Part shown: one piece after another, positions 1-9,120 of the stretch
Layout: each line of letters begins with the position of its first letter
Position numbering within the stretch: position 1 is the stretch's first letter
Source of the DNA: Methanosarcina thermophila TM-1
Lineage (GTDB): Archaea > Halobacteriota > Methanosarcinia > Methanosarcinales > Methanosarcinaceae
Direction of reading: 5' to 3'
Assembly: GCF_000969885.1 (NCBI RefSeq)
Contig: NZ_CP009501.1
Span: forward strand, 496,001-560,000
Length of the DNA stretch: 64,000 nucleotides
Program-made: the position numbers and the translations under genes
The notes under the pieces: model-generated
The model's database searches: none
What the model was told of the DNA's origin: nothing
Seen by the model: the letters and a program-made list of their open reading frames with translations, nothing else

Positions 1-25
1 GTACACCCGAACCCGGGTAATTCTA

Positions 26-1153
26 ATGAATGGGATTGAGAGTGCTTCAATCCTTATGTCTCATGCGATGGAGCGCATGATTGAAGAGCCGGAAATTAAA
101 CGCAAGATGGCAGCAATTAGGCGTGTTGACTCCATGCAGCAGCAGACGGTTGACTGGTTAAATCCGGCTAATCAGAGTGTTATAGAGACTACACTTGGCT
201 ATGAACAGGTAGCCGTTGATCTTACTGCAAACCTTGCTAAAAACGAGCCTGATCCATATGTAAAGCAAACTCTGGACTTCGCCCTGCTTGAAGACTTCGA
301 CCATCTTTACCGCTACAGCTGCCTTTATGATTATCTGGAAGGCGGCGACCCTGAGTTTATTGTTCAGGGCAAGACCGAGGTAAAACCTGGAAGACCGACA
401 GTTGGTCACCACCGCCATCCTGACGACAACATGCGCAAGCATTATGACAAAGACACAGCCGACATTAAAACCAAAATGAATTATCTCACCATAGTTGCAG
501 GCGAGCAGCAGACCGAGCTTTTCTATAAAACTCACGGGAACATGTATTCAGATGAACTCGCAAGGCAGCTTTACTCCGAGATTGCCGATGTTGAAGAAGA
601 GCATGTGACCCAGTACGGGCTGCTTGGAGACCCACGAGAAACAATGCTCGAGAAAGCTGCACTCATGCAGCTCTGTGAAGCCTATATTTATTTCTCCTGC
701 GCACAGACTGAAACCGATCCAAGGATAAAAGCTATCTGGGAAAATTTTGCAAAAATGGAAATTGCACACTTTGAAGGCTGCGCTCACCTCATTGAAAAGT
801 ACGAGGGCAGAGATATCAGGGATGTTGTAAAGGCTGATGTTATCGAACCTCTGGTCGTTTTCGAGCCGAATAAAGAATACGTAAACAAGGTAATTGATGA
901 ACAGCTTGACATCATGCCAGATGGCATGGAATACAAGCGGCTCAGCGAAATGGCTGATACCTGGTCCAGCTTTAAGTTCCAGTGGAAGGTGAACAGCGCT
1001 GGCGTACCGAGCGAAGAAGTAGTCGGCAAAGCAAGCAGCGAACTGGCTCAGCGGGATCAGGCAAAAAATATCCAGCAGTTTAAGAATCAGCTATCTGAGC
1101 GCACAGAGAGCATAATGTCTTCACAAAGAGGAAGGGCGATGCCACCTCTCTGA
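26..1153 (+). CDS. Ferritin-like diiron-domain protein (possibly 5'-truncated)
   Basis: Predicted all-helical, ferritin-like protein of 375 residues counted from the ATG at 26. Two ExxH motifs typical of four-helix-bundle diiron carboxylate proteins are visible, near E190/H193 and E245/H248, together with acidic residues around E89 and E160 that could complete a diiron site. The frame stays open upstream to the window edge, so the true start may lie outside the window. The C-terminus is Gln/Ser-rich and low in complexity. The stop is followed by a hairpin at 1226-1243. The substrate is unknown; iron or oxygen handling is an inference from the fold. The family assignment is moderately sure, the function is not. 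Confidence 0.7.
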   Translation: MNGIESASILMSHAMERMIEEPEIKRKMAAIRRVDSMQQQTVDWLNPANQSVIETTLGYEQVAVDLTANLAKNEPDPYVKQTLDFALLEDFDHLYRYSCLYDYLEGGDPEFIVQGKTEVKPGRPTVGHHRHPDDNMRKHYDKDTADIKTKMNYLTIVAGEQQTELFYKTHGNMYSDELARQLYSEIADVEEEHVTQYGLLGDPRETMLEKAALMQLCEAYIYFSCAQTETDPRIKAIWENFAKMEIAHFEGCAHLIEKYEGRDIRDVVKADVIEPLVVFEPNKEYVNKVIDEQLDIMPDGMEYKRLSEMADTWSSFKFQWKVNSAGVPSEEVVGKASSELAQRDQAKNIQQFKNQLSERTESIMSSQRGRAMPPL

Positions 1154-1225
1154 TATAATCTTTCAGGGTGTTTTGTAAGACGTTTTTAATTTCAGATACA
1201 GGAAAGCCGTTTTTTCTGGAATAAA

Positions 1226-1243
1226 GGGCGTTATTCTACGCCC
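1226..1243. terminator. Hairpin downstream of ferritin-like gene
   Basis: A six-base inverted repeat (GGGCGT / ACGCCC) with a 6-nt AT-rich loop lies about 75 nt past the stop of the ferritin-like gene and is followed by a T-rich stretch. The rest of the 1154-1472 gap is AT-rich, with no coding feature that I can see. Confidence 0.4.
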
Positions 1244-1472
1244 ATTCTTTAATTTAAATTAATTAAAGCATATATTTTTCAATTTAAGTGATTATTTAAC
1301 CTTTTATAACTTAGTTTACTTAATAAAATATTCTGAGACTATTTCTGCCTAATAACTTTCAAATTTATACATTCCTGTTTTAAAGCAAAATAATCTGCGT
1401 TATCTATTCTCGCAAAACAAAAAGAAAGTTTTTTAAATAGCGGTTTTTATAGAATTTTGTGGCGTTTGGCAG

Positions 1473-2957
1473 TTGGTCGACCAAGAGAAAATTCACAATC
1501 AATGTCTAAGCAAGGATCCAAAAGAGCGCATACATGCGTTAGAGCAGTTAGAGAATTTTTTCTCATTGATACCAGATAAGCAACAGGCATGGGATGATTT
1601 ACATAGACTGACTAGCGATGAAGACAGTGATGTGAGATTCAGTGCTGCTAAAGCTCTTGGTTCTGCTTTTTCTCAAGTGCCAGATAAGCAACAGGCATGG
1701 GAGGATTTACATAGACTGACTAGTGATGAAGACACTCTTGTAAGGCGTTGGGCTGCTGAAGCTCTTGGTTCTGCCTTTTCTCATGTGCCAGATAAGCAGC
1801 AGGCATGGGATGATTTACATAGATTGACTAGTGATGAAGACAGTGATGTGAGATCCTACTCAAATTATTCTCTTGCGAGAGTTTCAATATTTATGGCATC
1901 ACAGGCAGAAACAGATGAAGATTACAAGAAAGAATTAGAAAAGGCAATCGAATTTTTCGAAATTGCAGCAAAGGAAGCATATTACTTCTATAATCCTGCT
2001 CAATTTTGTCTTCCTTTTTATCGCTCATTTCATACAATAATTTTCAAAAAACAGGAAGCTAGAGAAGAAGTGAACAGATATCTGGAAGAAGCTAAATCTG
2101 CAATTAAAGGCTCAGAGAGCAAAAAACTACTCTTTGAAGCTGTTCAAAACCTTGCAGAAGCATTAAAAGAAGTTCACAATCTAGAAAACTTGGATTTAGA
2201 GGCAAAAAAAGGAGAGCTTAATTTTTATAGGAAATACTGTGATCGCGCTGCAGAACTAATGAGATACACTGACGATAAAGCGCCATTTGCGACAAAAGTT
2301 CTGAGAAAAGGGCTGCCCTTTTTGGACAGGAATCTAAAAAAGATCCTTGAAGGAATTCAAAAGAAAGCAAAGATTGCGTGCAAGGAATCGAAAGGTACTG
2401 CTACAGAAGAAATTGCATGCACTATTAATAGCGAAATCCAAAGATGGGAAATCAGCAGCCAAGAAGAACTGGCTTTTAATCTTGAAAACTTGATTTTCAC
2501 TTTAGAGGCTAATACTCCACGTAGTCCTCAAAGTAACTTAATTCTAGATAGAATTAAACAAATTCCTAAGCAAAAAGATGTGGCAAAACAATATGGGATG
2601 TTAAATTCTGTATTTACACTTATCATCAAGTTATCCAAAGAACAAAAATTACAAGAGATAGAAGAGAAAGTTGACAAGATAAGCAGCAAACTTGAGGAAA
2701 TGACAATTTCCCTTAAGCCTGGAATCAGTGAAGAACTTATTATACATTTTGGTCCTATTACTCAATGGGGGGGAATTGAATACACTATGAATATACCTTT
2801 ACAGGATATTTCTTATCCTGAGCTAAAGGAGGATCTTCAAAAGGCAGTTGGGAAAAAAATAGACAAATTATCCAAGCTTCCTGAAAAATTAGCTCGAAAA
2901 GTAAAAGGTTACTTATTACTGAAAGGCAGAGAAGACATTATTAAGCAGTTAACTTAA
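1473..2957 (+). CDS. HEAT-repeat protein with three near-identical repeats
   Basis: 494-residue protein. The N-terminal third carries three consecutive 36-residue HEAT/ARM-like helical repeats starting near residues 34, 70 and 106. Each begins PDKQQAW and contains LHRLTSDED. The repeats are almost identical at DNA level, which implies recent duplication. The middle is helical and charged, a likely coiled coil lies near residues 385-415, and the C-terminal 80 residues form a separate region rich in Lys/Leu. HEAT repeats act as protein-protein scaffolds; the partner is unknown. The only start that fits the frame is TTG at 1473, because a stop-free ATG is lacking. A TATA-like stretch lies about 30 nt upstream. 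It stands alone, with no operon partner. Confidence 0.75.
   Translation: MVDQEKIHNQCLSKDPKERIHALEQLENFFSLIPDKQQAWDDLHRLTSDEDSDVRFSAAKALGSAFSQVPDKQQAWEDLHRLTSDEDTLVRRWAAEALGSAFSHVPDKQQAWDDLHRLTSDEDSDVRSYSNYSLARVSIFMASQAETDEDYKKELEKAIEFFEIAAKEAYYFYNPAQFCLPFYRSFHTIIFKKQEAREEVNRYLEEAKSAIKGSESKKLLFEAVQNLAEALKEVHNLENLDLEAKKGELNFYRKYCDRAAELMRYTDDKAPFATKVLRKGLPFLDRNLKKILEGIQKKAKIACKESKGTATEEIACTINSEIQRWEISSQEELAFNLENLIFTLEANTPRSPQSNLILDRIKQIPKQKDVAKQYGMLNSVFTLIIKLSKEQKLQEIEEKVDKISSKLEEMTISLKPGISEELIIHFGPITQWGGIEYTMNIPLQDISYPELKEDLQKAVGKKIDKLSKLPEKLARKVKGYLLLKGREDIIKQLT
1572..1895 (+). repeat. Three 108-bp tandem direct repeats inside HEAT gene
   Basis: Units start at 1572, 1680 and 1788, exactly 108 bp apart. 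Each opens with ccagataagcaacaggc or a one-base variant. They encode the HEAT units and are a likely site for unit gain or loss. Confidence 0.85.
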
Positions 2958-3052
2958 AGTGGGTTATCTCTAGATCAGTTAATGATAATAAAATCTCTGT
3001 AGCTCGTACAATTAATAATCCAGATCAGAGCTGATATAACTACTATTTTCCT

Positions 3053-3415
3053 TCAACTGAGCCGCACCGGATTTGCTTGAGTTTCCTCCTTCTCAACCAC
3101 GACCGCTGTACCATATGCGAGCAGCTCGGTCATTGCCTGACCCATCTCTGAAGAATCAAACTGTACGTTTATTACTGCGTTTGCCCCAAGGGCTTTTGCA
3201 TGTTCCTTTAATCGTTCAAGTGCCTGTTCACGGGACTGGTTCAGGAGTTCCGTATACTCATGGATCTCTCCGCCGATAATTGACCTTAGTCCAGCAGTTA
3301 TGTTTCGCCCGAGCCCACGGCTCCTCACGATTAAACCCCACGTAAATCCAATGGTTTTTGTGATTTTATAACCTGGCAAGTACGGCGTACTTACAATAAT
3401 GATATCGCTGGTCAT
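3053..3415 (-). CDS. YbjQ/UPF0145 family protein
   Basis: About 120 residues if started at the ATG at 3415, which has GGGGAT just upstream; an in-frame ATG at 3454 would add 13 residues. The family (UPF0145, YbjQ, often called heavy-metal-binding domain) forms small pentameric cytoplasmic proteins of about 105 residues whose role is unproven. Family features seen are the hydrophobic strand with the GYKI segment, a central ARG-type helix region, the Gly-rich segment before GEIHEY, and the ALGANAVINV strand near the C-terminus. The C-terminal extension is acidic and short. Convergent with the HEAT gene. Assignment is confident, function unknown. Confidence 0.85.
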   Translation of the reverse strand: MTSDIIIVSTPYLPGYKITKTIGFTWGLIVRSRGLGRNITAGLRSIIGGEIHEYTELLNQSREQALERLKEHAKALGANAVINVQFDSSEMGQAMTELLAYGTAVVVEKEETQANPVRLS

Positions 3416-3759
3416 GGTATCCCCAGTATATTGGTTAATTTTGGATTTTTGCAAAGGACTTATTCAACTCTTCAATTAAGAAACTATCTGAAAAGTGTTA
3501 AGCTGGATAAAGATTCGGGCAGTTTCAGGTTTACGCCCCTCAACAGCCTCAAAATGAACAGAATAACCCAATAGAATTCTGAAAACCAGATAGATAATAT
3601 AGCTCTGAGATATATAGCTCTGAAATATCGTTCAAACTTATTCAAGCTTCATGACAGATTTCAATAAATTATAAAAATATGTGATGCAGTAAACTAAACT
3701 GATAACTGCTTCTAACTACCGCTGAAAGACAACCCGAAAATGAAATAAAATTGATCCCT

Positions 3760-5283
3760 ATGCACCCGAAAACTAAACAGATACTTGAAGTCTTTGAAGA
3801 AATCAATAAAATCCCGAGGTGTTCAAAGCACGAAGCACAGATTTCCCTCTGGCTGCAGGAATGGGGAAGGTCAAGAGGCTTTGAGGTAAAAGCCGATTCT
3901 TTAAACAATGTGCTTATAAAAGTCCCTGCAACGTCAGGATATGAGAATTCTCCCACAATCACTCTGCAGGGGCATATGGATATGGTCTGCGAAAAATTAA
4001 GGGATAGCAAGCACGACTTTTCAAAAGACCCTATCAAATGCGTTTACGATGGAGACTGGCTGCGAGGAGACGGGACTTCCATAGGCGCAGATAATGGGAT
4101 TGCACTTGCTATCGGGCTGGTGCTGGCAGAGGCAGGGAAGAAAGGAGAAATTGGACATCCGCCGCTTGAGCTGCTTTTTACGGTAGACGAGGAGACGGGG
4201 TTGACTGGCGCGAAAGGGCTTGAGGCTTCTTTCTTTGAAGGAAAGATACTTCTGAACCTTGACTCCGATGGTGAAGGCGTTTTCGTAATCGGGTGTGCAG
4301 GAGGACAGAATTCATTGATTACACTCCCTGTAGAGTGGGAGCTTCTTGACTTTAAAGAGGAAAGTTCATTCGAGCTTTTCAGGCTCTTGGTTGAAGGGCT
4401 GGAAGGCGGGCATTCTGGGGTTGCGATCGATAAGCAGCGTGCAAATGGTATACAATTACTCTCTCAGGCACTGGCAGAGCTCAGGAACAGGCTGGGAACA
4501 GAAAATTTAAAGCTTATTCTGATAAACGGCGGCAGTGTCCATAACGCAATCCCCAGCACTGCCGAAGCTTTTATCGCACTCCGCAGAGATAAGCTCGAAC
4601 AGGCAGAGGAAGTTGTTTCAGTTCTGAAAAAGGCATTCCAGGCTGAATATGCAAAGACCGATCCAAGACTTATCCTGAGCCTTGAAAAAATTGGCAGGGA
4701 AATAATTTTTGAAGTTGCATGGGGTAAGAGACCTGAAGAGGAAGCACCCCATATTTGGGTCCTGTCAGCAGGTACTGAAGAAAAGCTGATACAACTGCTC
4801 CTGGGATTGCCGCATGGGGTTTACAGGATGTCGGAGAATATCCCGGGGCTTGTCGAAACCTCAAACAACCTCGCAACGGTACGGACAGCTGGAAATAAAA
4901 TAACGATAGTATCAAGCCAGCGAAGTTCCAGCAATTTCAGGCTGGCTGAAATTACCGGAAAGGTGGAAGCTGTGGCAAAGCTCGCAGGCGCCAGGATTGA
5001 ACATGAGCCCGGATATCCCCCATGGGAGCCCGATTTTGAATCCGAACTGCTCATGAAATGCAAACAGGTTTATAGCAGAGTTTTTGGGAAAGAACCTGAA
5101 GTTAAAGTGATTCATGCAGGGCTTGAGTGTGGAATAATTGGTTCGATACATGAAGGGATAGAGATGGTTTCTTTCGGACCAACGATTAAAGACCCTCATT
5201 GCCCTTCAGAAAGAATCTTCATCCCTTCTATAGAAAATGTCTGGATTTTCCTGGAGAACCTTCTAAGCAGTTACCGTTGTTAA
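3760..5283 (+). CDS. pepD: Cytosolic beta-alanyl/aminoacyl-histidine dipeptidase (M20, PepD type)
   Basis: Zinc dipeptidase of the M20 family, Xaa-His dipeptidase/cytosol nonspecific dipeptidase branch, which cleaves dipeptides in the cytoplasm. The length of about 507 residues is right for the family. Metal-site motifs are visible: GHMDMV (H72, D74 from the ATG), the GDGTSIGADNG bridging Asp segment, and VDEETG with the Glu pair just after. A GGHSG segment belongs to the lid/dimerisation domain. Near the C-terminus HAGLECG is typical of this branch. I chose ATG 3760; a TTG at 3751 would add three residues. No Shine-Dalgarno is obvious, so a short or leaderless transcript is possible. Monocistronic. 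Confidence 0.9.
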   Translation: MHPKTKQILEVFEEINKIPRCSKHEAQISLWLQEWGRSRGFEVKADSLNNVLIKVPATSGYENSPTITLQGHMDMVCEKLRDSKHDFSKDPIKCVYDGDWLRGDGTSIGADNGIALAIGLVLAEAGKKGEIGHPPLELLFTVDEETGLTGAKGLEASFFEGKILLNLDSDGEGVFVIGCAGGQNSLITLPVEWELLDFKEESSFELFRLLVEGLEGGHSGVAIDKQRANGIQLLSQALAELRNRLGTENLKLILINGGSVHNAIPSTAEAFIALRRDKLEQAEEVVSVLKKAFQAEYAKTDPRLILSLEKIGREIIFEVAWGKRPEEEAPHIWVLSAGTEEKLIQLLLGLPHGVYRMSENIPGLVETSNNLATVRTAGNKITIVSSQRSSSNFRLAEITGKVEAVAKLAGARIEHEPGYPPWEPDFESELLMKCKQVYSRVFGKEPEVKVIHAGLECGIIGSIHEGIEMVSFGPTIKDPHCPSERIFIPSIENVWIFLENLLSSYRC

Positions 5284-5562
5284 ATCCTCATTCAGTTCTA
5301 AGCTGTTCTCTCACCCTCAACTCGGTTTCACGACCAACATTTGCTATTCTCTGATCATTTAAAAAAGCCATACTGAAAGCTATACTGAAAAAGAGAATCG
5401 AACTGTTTTTCTGCAAAAGAAGGCTTACACTCCTTTAATTAGAAAGGTTATTTGTAAGTAATTTATATGTAAGAAATTTATTAAAGTTTACTGAAAATTT
5501 ACCCGCCAGAGAAATAAGCAGCAAAAATAGAAGCAAATTATAGTTTTCAGGCATTCCTCTTC

Positions 5563-6069
5563 TTAGCTAGTCTGCTCAGCTGCGTCTGAACGCACTTTCA
5601 TGAAATAAGCCAGAGCTGCAATGAGCAGGGCATAGCCTAGCCCGTATACAGCAAGGTTACTATCATTTTTATCAAACATAACACTTAAGAAATTTACTGC
5701 GATCGCGGCAATGGTGAGCCCTACAAGGTTTAACTCCAGTTCTTCAATGTTATGCGTTTGCAGCCATGGAGATAAAGCAAGAGGCTGAATAAGTAATTCA
5801 TAAAACCCAAGTGATGTGATAAAAAGCACTGTACCTACCAGAAAGAGATGAACAATCTCCACAATTTCAACAATGATACTTCCCTCTATTTCTGTTCTCT
5901 CTATTCCGTAAATCAATTCGTTTATGAAATAGAAGAGTTCTATGCTGCCTTTAACAAACAGCACAACAGCCGCGATAGCCAGTCCGATTATCGGAACAAG
6001 TACGAAGAACCGCATCCCAGCAATAAATTTACCTATTTTTTCTGCAGCACGCTTAATTGGTTTGACCAT
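5563..6069 (-). CDS. YqhA/UPF0114 family membrane protein
   Basis: 168-residue integral membrane protein with four hydrophobic segments, near residues 22-44, 70-92, 112-132 and 142-162. It matches the UPF0114/YqhA family in length, in the basic N-terminus (KPIKRAAEKIGKF) and in the loop LSPWLQTHNIEELE between segments two and three. The molecular role of the family is unknown. The C-terminus is short, charged and cytoplasmic. No partner gene is close; the next minus-strand gene upstream ends 394 bp away. Family call is confident. Confidence 0.85.
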   Translation of the reverse strand: MVKPIKRAAEKIGKFIAGMRFFVLVPIIGLAIAAVVLFVKGSIELFYFINELIYGIERTEIEGSIIVEIVEIVHLFLVGTVLFITSLGFYELLIQPLALSPWLQTHNIEELELNLVGLTIAAIAVNFLSVMFDKNDSNLAVYGLGYALLIAALAYFMKVRSDAAEQTS

Positions 6070-6463
6070 AATCCCTCACTCCTTATTTTTACTTAATAAG
6101 TAAATCTATTGCTTACGGATCGCAGTCGGAAATGTGAATCCGATTGCTTTATTCAGTCCTTCGTTTCTATCTTTATATCAAGAATCATTGTTTTCCTGTT
6201 TGACTGACAGTTTTGTGACTGCCAGTTTATGACTACTTTATTATAATTATCTTGTTTATACAATTAACCATTTTATTATAATTATATTGTTTATATATTT
6301 TACTATTACAACGCCGTCTCACGGCGATTAACTTTGAAAAAATTAAGTTGTGCTCGGAGAGCGGACTCTCTGGTAAACCTGATTTTATCATTATCAGGAT
6401 CTACAGCTCTTTAAGGTCGCTTCCCATAATTTAAAAAGCGCTCCTGTCTGTTTTTTCCTGGTT
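6070..6463. other. Intergenic region with two hairpins
   Basis: 394 bp without a gene. It holds AT-rich near-repeats (tataattatctt/attg) at about 6240-6300, a perfect CGCCGT/ACGGCG hairpin near 6311-6325, and a second GGAGAG/CTCTCT hairpin near 6357-6373. The latter two lie on the 3' side of the AI-2E gene and may be its terminator. Confidence 0.4.
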
Positions 6464-7507
6464 TTATTCCTTACTTTCACCCGATTCCATCAGTTCTGCC
6501 ATCCAGAGTGTATTATCGTAACTTTCAAGGATCATTTTAACAACCATGGTAAGAGGTACGGCTATAAGTGCACCTGGAGGACCCAGCACAAAAGACCAGT
6601 ACAGTAAAGAGAGAAACACGATCGATGTAGATAAATTAAGGCTCTTTCCTGCAAATGATGGAAACACTACACTTTCTACGAGCTCGTTTATAAGCCAGAT
6701 TCCTGCGAGGATTATAAGCGCCCCAAGAAGCCCGTATTTGAATAGCGCAAGCAGTACAGGAGGAAAAGCCGCCAGAATAAAACCAAGAAATGGAATATAA
6801 CCAAACAGGAAGGTCAGAAAACCCCAGAGAACTGCAAAATCAATTCTTCCAATAAGGAGAAGTATGGTCGTTCCAATGCCTGCAATAAGATTGATTTCAG
6901 TTCTGATAAGAATATAATTTACTACTTCTTTGCCAAGTTTGATAACCCGTAAAATCAGGATTTGTTGAGTTACAGCTCTCCTCTGTATCCTTCTCAGAGC
7001 GCCTGCAGCATCCAGAAGTAAAAATGTTGTGGTAATGATAATGAGAGATGTTGTTGTGCCAGCATTCAGAGCACCCGTAAGAATTCCTGCACTCAGACCA
7101 AGCAAAAATACTGCTATATCACGCAGAATTTCTTCAAAGGATGACTGATCGGATACAGGCATATAGGGTTCAAAACCCTGAATGAAATTCAGAAATTGGG
7201 TTTGATAGTCTGGAAACTGCTCGCTGAGCTGAAGCAGGGACCCTGCAACAAGAAGAACTGTGCTTGTAGCAATAATAATAAAGAATGCAATCACCAGACC
7301 TATACTTATTGGGCCAGGCACATTCCTTCTCTCGAACCAGTTGACAAGAGGAGCAAAGATCAGAAAGGCAAAAATTGAGAAAAAAATAGGCACAAGTATA
7401 CCTGAAATCTCCCTCATCCCGATTGTCAGGATAACCACTGCTGTGCTATAAAGCAGAATTCTGGCAGGCAATGGGTAATTATCCATACTGGTTTTATCCG
7501 TATTCAT
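6464..7507 (-). CDS. AI-2E/PerM family permease, copy 1
   Basis: 347-residue polytopic membrane protein of the AI-2E transporter (PerM/YdiK/TqsA) family. About eight membrane segments are seen: two or three near residues 10-55, one near 65-90, and the rest after about residue 145. The central loop (about 90-135) is the family's extracytoplasmic segment, and the conserved late region with FGYIPFLGF-type glycines is present. In other organisms members export AI-2 or act as sodium/proton antiporters; the substrate here is not known. The ATG at 7507 has a GGGGGC element upstream. It is the first of three paralogues in 10 kb and follows a decayed BASS transporter and a LURP-one gene. Confidence 0.88.
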   Translation of the reverse strand: MNTDKTSMDNYPLPARILLYSTAVVILTIGMREISGILVPIFFSIFAFLIFAPLVNWFERRNVPGPISIGLVIAFFIIIATSTVLLVAGSLLQLSEQFPDYQTQFLNFIQGFEPYMPVSDQSSFEEILRDIAVFLLGLSAGILTGALNAGTTTSLIIITTTFLLLDAAGALRRIQRRAVTQQILILRVIKLGKEVVNYILIRTEINLIAGIGTTILLLIGRIDFAVLWGFLTFLFGYIPFLGFILAAFPPVLLALFKYGLLGALIILAGIWLINELVESVVFPSFAGKSLNLSTSIVFLSLLYWSFVLGPPGALIAVPLTMVVKMILESYDNTLWMAELMESGESKE

Positions 7508-7624
7508 TTACGCCCCCGAATATTTTCATATCCATTAATAGCATTCGGTTAATACTATAAAAAATATTCCAAAAGTTTGAATTTTCTTATTCCATCCAAG
7601 TTAGGTGATCGGTTTTTTAGCTTT

Positions 7625-8423
7625 CTACATCTCCTCCAGGATCATGACCATTACGTTCGGGTCTGTGAAATTGAGCGTGGCAATTGCCAGGGCTGCCGAA
7701 AGGTTGCGCTGGGCAGTCCCGAGGGCGAGCACTCTCCTTATAGGCTTTCTGGATCTTCCGAGGAAGTAGCCTATAACAAATGAAACAAGCACAAAAACTA
7801 CCGCCGCCATAATGCAGTGCTGCCGATAACACCTATAAGTTCAGAGAAGTAGACCACGAAAAAAGCCACGAAAAGGACAAGCAGGGAAAGGTTGGTAGCC
7901 TGGGTCATCAGGGGTAGAAGTCCGTTAGCCACCTCTTCATACCTTGTCCTGATGAACAGGGCAGTTGCAAGTGGGAGCAGCATCAGCAGGATAAGGGACT
8001 TTGCTATATCCCAGGGATTGATTGTAACCCCTGAGAGCAAAAGTGGCAGGACTATCGGAACGTAAATAATAGTCACTACCATCAGGAGTACCATCAGTCC
8101 AACTGCAAAAGAGGCGTCACCCTGTGCCACCTGTGCAAGTTTCGGAAGGAATGGGGCTCCAGCGGAAGTGCCAAGAAGGAAAAGTCCGATGGAAAGCCCT
8201 TCGGAAAGCGGGAAAATAAAGAGTACTCCAAGAGCGAGCAGCGGGACGAGTAAAAAATTGGCTGCCAGCGGGAAGATAACCAGCTTCCTGTTTTTCAATG
8301 GGACGAGTATCTGCTGAACTGTAAGGGAGAATCTCATGCCAAGCATGCTGGAGAGAACAAAGATCAGAGTCGCAAGGACACCAAGAGTTTGAAGGAAGTT
8401 AAAAAGGAAACGGTCTCAACCAT
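7625..8423 (-). pseudogene. Frameshifted BASS (bile acid:sodium symporter) family transporter
   Basis: Hydrophobic transporter split over three frames. From an ATG at 8423 the product starts MVETVSF and then breaks at a five-base A/T run (8401-8405); the frame recovers as a segment ending in SSMLGM and continues to about 7805. There a second 1-nt loss moves the frame onto AAVVFVLVSF and RNLSAALAIATLNF, the conserved BASS C-terminal region. The last frame ends early at a TAG. The pieces together match one about 270-residue BASS (SBF-like) protein with most of its membrane segments, but the normal C-terminal helix seems lost. Two single-base deletions and a truncated end argue for a pseudogene. 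Sequencing error is possible for the homopolymer break only. Confidence 0.75.
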
Positions 8424-8442
8424 TCTTCTCTCCCATCTCTTT

Positions 8443-8970
8443 TCAGTCATGCACCATCTGGTCAAGTGCCGCAGTAATTGCCAGGATCAGAGCAGCGTCC
8501 TGTCCAGGAGAAACCTCAACTCCATAAGTATCTCTTATCCGGAACCATTTTTTCGAAATCTCTGCAACTTTTTCCCTCCCTTCCTTGATCTCATACTCGT
8601 GATCTAGGATATTTCCCTGAATATCCAATTCAGGTCCATTTGAGACTTCAACTTTAAATCGGTCTCGGAGAGGCGAAATCAGGGCTTTTTTAATTGTTGC
8701 GACTGTTTTTCCATCCCTATCCTCTATCTCCATCGTATCCTTTATCCTGAGAAGCTTCTCCTTGAGTTTATACACTTCATTTCCCTGCACATCTTTGAGG
8801 ATCAGAGTGTCGCGAATCCTGAGAGCTTTACCATCAACATAAAATACCCGCTCTCCAGCTTCATTTTCTATCCAGTAGTCGTCTCCGATGGTAACAAGTT
8901 TTTCGTGCATTTTGTAGCGTTGTATGCTTTCTTCCCCACGGTCCCTGAGACCGCCCATGATTCTCCTCAT
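8443..8970 (-). CDS. LURP-one-related (tubby-like) protein
   Basis: About 175 residues; member of the LURP-one-related/DUF567 family, a tubby-like 12-stranded barrel with a central helix. Seen features are alternating short strands (GDDYWIENE, RVFYVDGKAL, DTLILKDVQG, DTMEIEDRDG), the repeated RIRDT segments and a hydrophobic C-terminal helix (AALILAITAALDQM). Family members in prokaryotes are poorly characterised and may bind phosphoinositides or scramble lipids; no function is assigned here. The ATG at 8970 has GGGAG nine bases upstream; a GTG at 8979 is the alternative. A deleted paralogue lies at 16836-16973, again next to an AI-2E gene. Confidence 0.85.
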   Translation of the reverse strand: MRRIMGGLRDRGEESIQRYKMHEKLVTIGDDYWIENEAGERVFYVDGKALRIRDTLILKDVQGNEVYKLKEKLLRIKDTMEIEDRDGKTVATIKKALISPLRDRFKVEVSNGPELDIQGNILDHEYEIKEGREKVAEISKKWFRIRDTYGVEVSPGQDAALILAITAALDQMVHD

Positions 8971-9120
8971 CAAAATCACTCCCTTTGTTTACTAAATTCA
9001 CTTACCTACCTTGCAGTTCTATTTATTTCGTTATAGACCAGAGAAGGACTGTAGTCCCTTTCATCCTGTTTCCTGTGATTTTCATGCCTTGCGCCTTCTT
9101 GAGCATTGAAATGAAATATC

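Noticed and set aside
158-535. Antisense ORFs inside the ferritin-like gene and many similar shadows in other genes
   Set aside because: They lie fully inside well-supported genes in other frames and show no domain of their own.
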